In this document: positions 26,179 to 33,134 of the stretch, piece by piece
Layout of the letters: every line of letters begins with the position of its first letter
How positions within the stretch are numbered: position 1 is the stretch's first letter
NCBI RefSeq assembly: GCF_014647915.1
Contig: NZ_BMQC01000021.1
Location: 310-64,309, forward strand
DNA length: 64,000 nt
Source: Pilimelia terevasa
Lineage (GTDB): Bacteria > Actinomycetota > Actinomycetes > Mycobacteriales > Micromonosporaceae
Reading direction: 5' to 3'
Notes under the pieces: generated by a model
What the model was told of the DNA's origin: nothing
Databases searched by the model: none
The model's input: the letters and a program-made list of their open reading frames with translations, nothing else
Program-made: the position numbers and the translations under genes

Positions 26179-28877
26179 GCCGGCCGGCCGGCGACGACGC
26201 AGGCCCACCCGGCCCCAGCCGGGTCGGCGATCTGATCGCGGCGAAGCTCGCCGTCCCCAGCCTCCCCCGGGTGATGGTCGTCCGCGCCGCGCTGGCCGCG
26301 CGGCTCCGGGCGGCCGCGCACACCCCGGTGGTGGCGGTGACGGGCCCGGCCGGCTACGGCAAGACCGCGCTGGTCGCGCACTGGACCCGGACGGCGGGGG
26401 CCGCCACCCCGACCTCCTGGCTCAGCCTGGACGAGCGCGACAACGCACCGGCGACCTTCTGGGCCTACCTGCTCCAGGCGATCCGGGCCGGTCAGCCGCA
26501 CCCGCCGACCGGGCTGGCGGTGCCGGACCGGATCGACCGGGCCGCGCTGCGGCGCCTCGCCGCCGACCTGGTCGCGGAACGCACCCGGCCGCTGACGGTG
26601 ATCATCGACCGCGCGGAGGTCATCACCAACCGCACGGTCGCCGCGCAGCTCGACACGCTGCTCCGGTACGCGGCGCCGGGGCTTCGGCTCGTCGTCGTCG
26701 GGCGCAGCGCGCCGCTGCTGCCGCTGTACCGGTACCGGCTGGCCGGCGAGCTCGTCGAGATCCAGACCGAGGACCTGGCCCTCACCGCCGGGGAGACGGC
26801 GGACATCGTGGCCGCGCACGGGCTGGACCTGTCCCCGGCCGGTACCGCCGCCCTGCACGCCCGCACGGAAGGCTGGGTGACCGGGGTCTGCCTGCACGCG
26901 CTCGCCGCGCACGGCCGCGACCCCGCCCCGGGCAGCGCCCGCCGGGCCGGCGGACGGGCGATGGCCGACTACCTGCGCGGCGGGATCCTCGACGCGCAGC
27001 TCCCGCGCGCGCGGGAGGTCCTGCTGCGCACCAGCATCGTCGAGCGGATCGACGCCGATCTGGCGATCCGGCTCAGCGGCCGCGACGACGCGCGGGTCGT
27101 CCTGGACGAGCTGGCGCGCGCCAACGCCTTCGTCCAGACCGTCGACGACGGCGTGTTCCGCTGCCGGGCGCCGCTGCGGGCGATGCTGCGCGACGAACTG
27201 GCGACCTGGCACCCGGAGCTGGTCCGGCCGCTGCACCTGGAGGCCGCCCGCTGGTACCGGGAGCGGGGGAGGGTCGGCGAGTCCCTGGAGCACGCCACCC
27301 GGGTCGGGGCGTGGGCGTTCGCCGCGGACCTCGCCGTGGCCGACATCGGCGTACCCCGCCTGGTCTCGCCCGCCGCGGCGCCGTACCGGTCCGTGCTGGC
27401 CCGCCTGCCGGCCGACGAGGCGGCGGCCGCGGCGTGGGCGCTGCGGCCGGTCCTCGCGCTGGCCGCGGGCGACCTCGCGGCCGCGCGGGCGGCGGCCGCG
27501 GCCGCGCGGGACGGCCTGCGCGGCGACCCGCCCGGCAGCGGCGCCGCCCAGCTCGCGCTCCGCGTCGCCGAGGTCGTGCTGGCGCGCTATGCGGGCGACG
27601 CCGAGGCCGCCGGCCGGGCGGCGGCCGCCGTCGACGTGCTGCGCGGCCAACTGCCGCCGACGCCGGCCTGCGGCGCCGCGCAGCTCCGCGCGCTGCTGCT
27701 GTGCCACACCGGCGTCGCGGAGATGTGGAGCGGCCGGCTCGCCGAGGCGCGCGCCCTCCTCACGCAGGCGGCGGCCGCGGAGCCCGACGCGGCCCACCTG
27801 GCCCACGACGCGCTGGCGAACCTCGCGCTGCTGCACCTGGCCGACGGCACCCTGGAGCAGGTCGATGCGTACGCGCAGCAGGCGCTGGCCCTGGCCGACG
27901 CGGTCGACCTGGCGCCGGCCGCCCGCGCGGGGGCGGCCAGCGCGGCCCTGGCCGGGGTCGCGTTCCTGCGCAACGAGATGGCCCTCGTCAGCCAGCACCT
28001 GTCCCGCGCGGCGGCGACCACCACCGCGCAGGACGACCCGCCGACGGCCACGGCGCTGGCCCTGCTGCGCGCGCAGATCGCCGCGCGGCGCCGCGACATC
28101 CCGCGGGCCGTCGCCGCCCTCGCGGGCGCCCGCGCCAACCTGCGCCGCTGGCGCTCATCGGGACCGGCCAGCGACGCGGTCGACCTCACGGCGGCGCGGG
28201 TGCACCTGGTGCAGGGCGACGGGGCGGCGGCCCGACGGGAGCTGGAGACGGTGTCGGACGGCCCGGAGCGCACGCTCCTGCTGGCCTGCGCCCGGGCCGA
28301 GGAGGGTGACCCGGCGGGCGCCCGCCGCGCCCTGGTCGACCTGCGCGGCCTCGACGCCCGACCGCCGCTGCGGCAGATGATCGCCCTGACGTTCGGCCGC
28401 CTGGCGTTCGCGGCCGGCGACGTCGCCGCCGCGGCCCGGGCGCTGCGCGACGCCCTCGACTGCGGGCGGCCCGAGCAGCGCAGGCGCCCGGTCATCGAGG
28501 AGGGGGCCTGGGTCCGGCGGCTGATCCAGATCCGGCCCGACGTCCTGTCCGGACACGACTGGCTGGCCTTCCCCCGCCCGCGCCCGGCAGAGGACCCCGC
28601 TGCCGCGCCGGTCGTCGAGGAGCTCACCGACCGGGAGACCGAGGTGCTGGACCGGCTCGCGGCGGGGCTGTCCTCGGACGACATCGCCGACGACATGTAC
28701 CTGTCGGTCAACACGGTGAAGACCCACCTGCGCAACATCTACCGCAAGCTCGGTACGCCGGGGCGCAGCGCGGCGGCCCGCCGGGCGCGCGAGCTGAACC
28801 TGCTGCCCCGCCAGCGGCGCGGGGAACCCGCGCCCCCGGCGTCCCGCGCGACGGGGACAGGGACGGCGAGCCGGTGA
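26175..28877 (+). CDS. LAL/MalT-like LuxR-family regulator 2
   Basis: A 900-residue paralogue of the preceding regulator. Walker A is GPAGYGKT at residues 57-64, with a long helical repeat region and a C-terminal LuxR domain LTDRETEVLDRLAAG...SVNTVKTHLRNIYRKLGT. The recognition helices of regulators 1 and 2 (SVNTVKTHL(K/R)NIYRKLG followed by GRSAAARRARELNL) are nearly identical, so they may share target sites. GTG start by coupling to the 41-residue frame. A perfect palindrome upstream suggests autoregulation or cross-regulation within this family (inference). Confidence 0.92.
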   Translation: MSRPAGDDAGPPGPSRVGDLIAAKLAVPSLPRVMVVRAALAARLRAAAHTPVVAVTGPAGYGKTALVAHWTRTAGAATPTSWLSLDERDNAPATFWAYLLQAIRAGQPHPPTGLAVPDRIDRAALRRLAADLVAERTRPLTVIIDRAEVITNRTVAAQLDTLLRYAAPGLRLVVVGRSAPLLPLYRYRLAGELVEIQTEDLALTAGETADIVAAHGLDLSPAGTAALHARTEGWVTGVCLHALAAHGRDPAPGSARRAGGRAMADYLRGGILDAQLPRAREVLLRTSIVERIDADLAIRLSGRDDARVVLDELARANAFVQTVDDGVFRCRAPLRAMLRDELATWHPELVRPLHLEAARWYRERGRVGESLEHATRVGAWAFAADLAVADIGVPRLVSPAAAPYRSVLARLPADEAAAAAWALRPVLALAAGDLAAARAAAAAARDGLRGDPPGSGAAQLALRVAEVVLARYAGDAEAAGRAAAAVDVLRGQLPPTPACGAAQLRALLLCHTGVAEMWSGRLAEARALLTQAAAAEPDAAHLAHDALANLALLHLADGTLEQVDAYAQQALALADAVDLAPAARAGAASAALAGVAFLRNEMALVSQHLSRAAATTTAQDDPPTATALALLRAQIAARRRDIPRAVAALAGARANLRRWRSSGPASDAVDLTAARVHLVQGDGAAARRELETVSDGPERTLLLACARAEEGDPAGARRALVDLRGLDARPPLRQMIALTFGRLAFAAGDVAAAARALRDALDCGRPEQRRRPVIEEGAWVRRLIQIRPDVLSGHDWLAFPRPRPAEDPAAAPVVEELTDRETEVLDRLAAGLSSDDIADDMYLSVNTVKTHLRNIYRKLGTPGRSAAARRARELNLLPRQRRGEPAPPASRATGTGTASR

Positions 28878-28909
28878 CCCCGCCGCCCCCGCCCCGCTGC
28901 CGCCGCACC

Positions 28910-29161
28910 TCAGTCGGCGAGCCGGGCGAGTCGCACCAGGACGCCCGGGTCGTCGGCCGGCTGGCCGCCCACGCCGGCCCGCGCGGCGGCGCCGCGGCCG
29001 GTCGCGCCGGCCGGGGCCACCGCGCGGCGGCCGGGTGCCGCCGCGACGGGGCCGACGGCCATGGGGCCGGCGGCCAGCAGGTCGCGGCGCTTGGGGGTGC
29101 AGAGTCGAAGGACGTGCGGCGCCGCAGCAGGGGCCGGCGACCTGTCGGACAAGAGCATCAT
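28910..29161 (-). CDS. small Ala/Pro-rich protein, unknown
   Basis: An 83-residue frame starting MMLLSDRSPAP, behind a full AGGAGGAACG ribosome site, which argues that it is real despite its low complexity. It is rich in Ala, Gly, Pro and Arg, with a KRRDLLAAGP segment and no clear membrane helix. It is antisense to nothing and sits between regulator 2 (convergent) and a divergent promoter region with palindrome sites. I do not recognise it. Confidence 0.55.
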   Translation of the reverse strand: MMLLSDRSPAPAAAPHVLRLCTPKRRDLLAAGPMAVGPVAAAPGRRAVAPAGATGRGAAARAGVGGQPADDPGVLVRLARLAD

Positions 29162-29221
29162 CGTTCCTCCTGGGTGATCGGTGTCGTAGGGGAATCCTGG
29201 CTCGCGGCCGGGCCGACAAAC

Positions 29222-29238
29222 TCATCCGGAGAGGGTGG
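29222..29238 (-). promoter_or_regulatory. 7-3-7 palindrome site before the 83-residue gene
   Basis: TCATCCG-GAG-AGGGTGG, a degenerate copy, lies 61 bp before the minus-strand start. CGAGCCAGG follows about 18 bp beyond it in the gene direction. Confidence 0.4.
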
Positions 29239-29315
29239 TCGCGGGCCGGTCCGGGTGACGCGGCGCGGGGCCGGCGACCGGGGCGGGTTCACGGCGCCGC
29301 GGGGAGCGCGGACGC

Positions 29316-29350
29316 GAGTAGGCCGCCGCGAAATCCGCGGCGGCCTACTC
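29316..29350. terminator. strong hairpin in a divergent intergenic region
   Basis: GAGTAGGCCGCCGCG (29316-29330) and CGCGGCGGCCTACTC (29336-29350) form a perfect 15-bp stem with loop AAATC. It lies between two divergent start codons, so it may insulate the promoters or end an unseen small transcript. The rest of 29162-29500 holds no gene. Confidence 0.6.
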
Positions 29351-29408
29351 CTCCCCCGGCACCCCCCTTCCGGTACGTCGACTGTCCACCGGGCGGGGCG
29401 GCGGCGCC

Positions 29409-29425
29409 TCATCCGCCAGGGGCGA
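29409..29425 (+). promoter_or_regulatory. 7-3-7 palindrome, distal site of the FGE-like gene
   Basis: TCATCCG-CCA-GGGGCGA, its centre 40 bp upstream of the next site. Confidence 0.5.
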
Positions 29426-29448
29426 GAAGCGGCGGCGCGGCGGCCGGC

Positions 29449-29465
29449 TCACCCGGCGGGGGTGA
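29449..29465 (+). promoter_or_regulatory. 7-3-7 palindrome, proximal site of the FGE-like gene
   Basis: TCACCCG-GCG-GGGGTGA, near-perfect, 36 bp before the start. GACCATGG follows at about 26 bp. Confidence 0.6.
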
Positions 29466-29500
29466 TGAGCCGGCCCTGCCCGCGGGCCGACCATGGACCC

Positions 29501-30484
29501 ATGACGACTTCCCCCCTCGCCGCGAGCACCGTCACCGCCGACATGGTGTGGATACCGGGCGGGACCTACCTGATGGGCGCCGACGACCAGTACCCCGAGG
29601 AGGCGCCGGCGCACCCGGTGACCGTCCCCGGGTTCTGGATCGACCGGCACCCGGTCACCAACCGCGACTTCGACGACTTCGTCCGGGCGACGGGTTACCG
29701 GACCCTCGCCGAGCGGACCCCGGAGCGGGGTGCGCCCGGGGCGGCCGCGGCCCTGCACGTCCCCGGCTCCGCGGTCTTCGTCGCGCCGGACCCCTCCGCG
29801 GGCGCCCACCTGGACGACCTCAGCCGGTGGTGGCGCTACGTCCCCGGGGCGGACTGGCGGCACCCGGGCGGCCCGGGCTCCTCGGCCGCGGCGATCCCCG
29901 ACCACCCGGTGGTACACCTGGCGTGGGCCGACGTAGCCGCCTTCGCCATGCTGACGGGCAAGCACGTGCCCACGGAGGCCGAGTGGGAGTTCGCCGCCCG
30001 CGGCGGCCTGGACGGGGCCACCTACGCCTGGGGCGAGGAGTTCACCGCCGACGGGGTCCACCTGGCCAACACCTGGCAGGGCGAGTTCCCGGTCGAGAAC
30101 ACCGCCGCCGACGGCTTCGTGGGGACGTCGCCGGTGGGGGTGTTCCCGCCGAACGGCCACGGCCTGTACGACATGATCGGCAACGTGTGGGAGTGGACCG
30201 CGGACTGGTACGCGGGCCACGAGCCGCCCCGCGGCTGCTGCGCGGTGCGCGACCCGCGCGGCGGGCACCAGGCCGGCAGCCGCGACGCGGCGCACCCGGA
30301 GGACCCGGTGCCCCGCAAGGTGCTCAAGGGCGGCTCCCACCTGTGCGCGCCGAACTACTGCCGCCGCTACCGGCCGGCGGCGCGGATGCCGCACGCGGTC
30401 GACACGTCGACGTCGAACCTCGGCTTCCGCTGCGTGGTGCGGCCCGGCCACCCCGCGGAGGGTGACCGGGCCGCTACGGGGTGA
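29501..30484 (+). CDS. formylglycine-generating enzyme-like protein
   Basis: A 327-residue FGE-sulfatase-domain protein: MVWIPGGTYLMGADD at the N terminus, PTEAEWEFAARGG in the middle, YDMIGNVWEWTADWY and a C-terminal LGFRCV. The two catalytic, copper-binding cysteines of true FGE are kept in GGSHLCAPNYCRRYRP (C282 and C287). It could therefore convert Cys to formylglycine in a sulfatase or other CxPxR target. No sulfatase gene is in the window. It is not EgtB, which carries an extra DinB domain. The ATG at 29501 starts directly before the domain; its ribosome site is weak. Confidence 0.88.
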   Translation: MTTSPLAASTVTADMVWIPGGTYLMGADDQYPEEAPAHPVTVPGFWIDRHPVTNRDFDDFVRATGYRTLAERTPERGAPGAAAALHVPGSAVFVAPDPSAGAHLDDLSRWWRYVPGADWRHPGGPGSSAAAIPDHPVVHLAWADVAAFAMLTGKHVPTEAEWEFAARGGLDGATYAWGEEFTADGVHLANTWQGEFPVENTAADGFVGTSPVGVFPPNGHGLYDMIGNVWEWTADWYAGHEPPRGCCAVRDPRGGHQAGSRDAAHPEDPVPRKVLKGGSHLCAPNYCRRYRPAARMPHAVDTSTSNLGFRCVVRPGHPAEGDRAATG

Positions 30485-30510
30485 CCCGCGCGCAGGCGCC
30501 GGGCGGGCCG

Positions 30511-31056
30511 CTAGGCCGCCGCCGCCGGGTCGAACCGGCGCCGCGGCGTCCCCGCGGCGTGCCGGGCCATCGGGGCGAGCGGCCGGACACCGCCGCCCTC
30601 CGGCGCCGGACGCGGCGGCCGCGGCTCCGCCGTCGGGGCGTCGCGGCGCCAGCTCCCGGTGGCGGCCGCGGCCGCCGCGAGCGCCGCGTCCGCCAGGCGG
30701 TGCCCGCCGCCCGGTCCGTCCTCCGGCCCGCGGCGCACCACCCGGGCGACCGTGGCGACCGCCGCCGCGGCCGCCAGCCCGACGACGACGCCGGCCGTCG
30801 CGTACTCCATCGGCGGGCGGGCGCTGGCGTAGTAGCGACCCCGGTAGACGCGCATGGCCACGTACGCCCGCCGGCCCGAGTCGACCGCGCCCTCCCAGGT
30901 CCGCCAGCCGATGTCCAGGGCGTGGTTGGCCACGCCCCGCCCCGCCGCGTACAGGCCCTCACCGGCGTGGCCGGCGGCCGTCTCCACCGCGGCGGCGAGC
31001 CCGCGGAACGCGCTCCGCCGCCTTCTCATCCGCATCATCGTCAGGACCCCGTTCAC
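30511..31056 (-). CDS. small membrane-associated protein, unknown
   Basis: A 181-residue protein with an Arg-rich N terminus (MMRMRRRRSAF), a helical Ala/Gly region, one predicted membrane helix near EYATAGVVVGLAAAAAV and a Pro/Arg-rich tail. The GTG start overlaps the stop of the DUF1269 gene as GTGA, so the two are translationally coupled. I do not recognise a family. The coupling suggests that it works with the DUF1269 protein, perhaps at the membrane. Confidence 0.65.
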   Translation of the reverse strand: MNGVLTMMRMRRRRSAFRGLAAAVETAAGHAGEGLYAAGRGVANHALDIGWRTWEGAVDSGRRAYVAMRVYRGRYYASARPPMEYATAGVVVGLAAAAAVATVARVVRRGPEDGPGGGHRLADAALAAAAAATGSWRRDAPTAEPRPPRPAPEGGGVRPLAPMARHAAGTPRRRFDPAAAA

Positions 31057-31559
31057 CGCGCTCCGGCGGCCACAGGCTGGCCGTGCAGGGACTGCTGCAG
31101 CTCGGCCTCGACCTCCTTGGACAGCGAGGAGGTCAGCACGGTGCCGCCGAACCGGCTGAGCTGCGCGACGGCCTTGTCCGGCGTGGCGCGCTCGATCACG
31201 AGGAACAGCGCCGAGGTACCGGGCTCCATCATCTCCTGTACGCGGCTCTCGAACTCCCGGTCGGTCACCCCCTTGCTCATCTTGCCCATCAGGGCGCCGA
31301 GTCCCACTCCGACGGCCATGCCGAGGAACGGCACGAAGAAGAGCATTCCGAACAGGAACCCCCAGAACATTCCCCACATGCTGCCCTCGCCGACCTCGTG
31401 GTGGCTCGTCGTCACGTGGAACTTGCCTTCCCGGTCACGGACGATGCTCGCGATAGCGTCCGGCTCGATGATGAGGTCCTTCGCCAGGCGGCGTGCCTCC
31501 TCGGCGGCCAGGGCTGCGGTGTGCTCGTCGGTGTATCCGATGGCGACCAGCGTTGCCAT
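31053..31559 (-). CDS. DUF1269-family membrane protein
   Basis: A 168-residue protein starting MATLVAIGYTDEHTAA. It has an N-terminal alpha/beta segment that repeats the layout of DUF1269, then a Gly/Met/Phe-rich hydrophobic hairpin (GMFWGFLFGMLFFVPFLGM) and ALMGKMSKGVTD, then a C-terminal alpha/beta segment with SALFLVIE. DUF1269 proteins are commonly stress-induced in actinobacteria; their function is unknown. GAAGGGAAGGG precedes the ATG. It is divergent from the gene at 31748, with two palindrome sites between. Confidence 0.85.
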   Translation of the reverse strand: MATLVAIGYTDEHTAALAAEEARRLAKDLIIEPDAIASIVRDREGKFHVTTSHHEVGEGSMWGMFWGFLFGMLFFVPFLGMAVGVGLGALMGKMSKGVTDREFESRVQEMMEPGTSALFLVIERATPDKAVAQLSRFGGTVLTSSLSKEVEAELQQSLHGQPVAAGAR

Positions 31560-31611
31560 TGTCTGCCCTTCCCTTCGCGGTTCGGCGCGTCCTGTGCGGC
31601 ACGCGCCGACG

Positions 31612-31628
31612 TCACTCCATTGGGCGCC
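31612..31628 (-). promoter_or_regulatory. weak 7-3-7 half-match before DUF1269
   Basis: TCACTCC-ATT-GGGCGCC keeps the left arm well and the right arm poorly. Confidence 0.3.
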
Positions 31629-31647
31629 GCCGGCCCGCCGGCGGGCA

Positions 31648-31664
31648 TCATCCCGGCCGGGTGA
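31648..31664 (+). promoter_or_regulatory. 7-3-7 palindrome before the 446-residue membrane protein
   Basis: TCATCCC-GGC-CGGGTGA matches the motif at every defined position; 84 bp before the ATG at 31748. Confidence 0.6.
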
Positions 31665-31747
31665 GCCAGCCGGCAGGCCCCGCGGGGAGGGTGGTGGCAA
31701 TCGCGGGCGGGGCGCGGACTCCGCGCCCCCGAGTCCAGGGAGTGCCC

Positions 31748-33088
31748 ATGTCCAGTCCCCGCACGACACCGGCCGACGCGGAGGCGGCGCGGCTGCGCGA
31801 CGAGGTGGCGGCGCTGCGCGGCCGGCTCGACGACCGGCGGCGCCGCGCCGCCCTGCGCGCGGCGGCGCGGCGGGCCGCGGCCGCGGTGCTCGCCCCGGTG
31901 GTGGCGCTGGCCGTCGTGGCCGGCACGGTCGGCCTGTGGGCGGCCGCGACGGCCCTCGACACCGACCGCTGGGTGCGGGCGGTGGCCCCGCTGCCCCAAC
32001 AGCCGGCCGTCGCCGCCGCGGTGTCCCGGTACGCCACCGACCAGCTCTTCGACGTCCTGGACGTGGAGCGGCGGCTGCGCGCCGTGCTGCCCGACCAGGC
32101 GGCCTTCGCCGCCGGCCCGCTGACCTCGCAGGTGCGCCAGTCCGTCGCCGGGACGGTCGACAAGGTGGTGGGCGGCGAAGCATTCCAGCGGATCTGGGTG
32201 GAGGCGAACCGCCGGCTGCACCGCCAGGCCGTCGCGGTCCTCGACGGTACGAGCACGGTCGTGACGGCGGGCGACGGGCACGTGCGGATCGACCTGCTGC
32301 CGTTGATCAACCAGGTCCTGCGGCAGCTCAGCGCGCAGATGCCGACCCTGTTCGGCCGCCGGCTCTCGCTGCCGGACCTGACCAGCGGCCAGATACCGGA
32401 CAACCTGCGGCGCCGGGTCGAGGCCGCGCTCGGCGTGACGCTGCCGGCGAACTTCGCCCAGTTCACCGTGTACGACGGGGGCCGGCTGCGCGCCGCGCAG
32501 GAGGCCGTGGTGGTGCTGCGCCGCTCCGTCGCCGGGCTGGCCGCCGCCGCGGTCGGGCTGCTCGCCCTCGCGCTGCTGGTCTCCCCCGGCCGGCGCCGGA
32601 CGCTCGCGCAGCTCGGCATCTGGCTGGTGCTGGCCGCTGTGGCGGTGACCGCCGCCCTGCGCGCCGCCCGGGGGGAGCTGCTGGCGGCCGTCCCGGCCGG
32701 GACGTACCGCGACGGCGTGGCCGCGGCGACCAGCACGGTGACCGCCCTGCTGCGCACCCGCGGCGAACAGCTCGTCTGGCTGGGTGCCGGCCTGACGGTG
32801 GTCATGTACCTGGTCGGCCCCGGCCGCCTGCCGACGTGGCTGCGGCGCGCGGTGGCCCGGGGCGGGCGGGCGGTCGCCCGCGGTACCCGCAGCGCCGGCC
32901 GCGCGCTGGCCGGCCGCGGGCCGGCGTGGGTCCGGCGCCACCTCGACGCGCTGCGGGTCGCGGGCGTCGTCGCGGCCGCGGCGGCCGCGCTGCTGCTCGG
33001 CTCCTGGCCGGCGCTGCTCGCGGTGGCCGTCCTGCTGGCCGGCTACGAGGCGGCCGTCACACTCGTCGGGCGCGGCGCCCGCGCCTGA
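31748..33088 (+). CDS. integral membrane protein, unknown
   Basis: A 446-residue protein with a basic N-terminal helix, a first membrane helix near residues 38-60, an external domain of about 190 residues (RQSVAGTVDKVVGGEAFQRIWVEANRRLH is split over its core), and four further helices toward the C terminus. The layout resembles actinobacterial membrane proteins annotated only as hypothetical. ATG with AGGGAG five bases upstream. It is divergent from the DUF1269 gene and carries a best-match palindrome, so it probably belongs to the stress regulon. Confidence 0.75.
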   Translation: MSSPRTTPADAEAARLRDEVAALRGRLDDRRRRAALRAAARRAAAAVLAPVVALAVVAGTVGLWAAATALDTDRWVRAVAPLPQQPAVAAAVSRYATDQLFDVLDVERRLRAVLPDQAAFAAGPLTSQVRQSVAGTVDKVVGGEAFQRIWVEANRRLHRQAVAVLDGTSTVVTAGDGHVRIDLLPLINQVLRQLSAQMPTLFGRRLSLPDLTSGQIPDNLRRRVEAALGVTLPANFAQFTVYDGGRLRAAQEAVVVLRRSVAGLAAAAVGLLALALLVSPGRRRTLAQLGIWLVLAAVAVTAALRAARGELLAAVPAGTYRDGVAAATSTVTALLRTRGEQLVWLGAGLTVVMYLVGPGRLPTWLRRAVARGGRAVARGTRSAGRALAGRGPAWVRRHLDALRVAGVVAAAAAALLLGSWPALLAVAVLLAGYEAAVTLVGRGARA

Positions 33089-33134
33089 CCCGGCGGCGGG
33101 CCGCGGCGGGACGCGGCGCACGGGGCGCGGGGCG

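Noticed and set aside
20677-30484. An ergothioneine pathway from GCS2, amidotransferase and FGE-like genes
   Set aside because: The FGE-like protein lacks the DinB domain of EgtB and keeps the FGE cysteines; EgtD and EgtE are absent.
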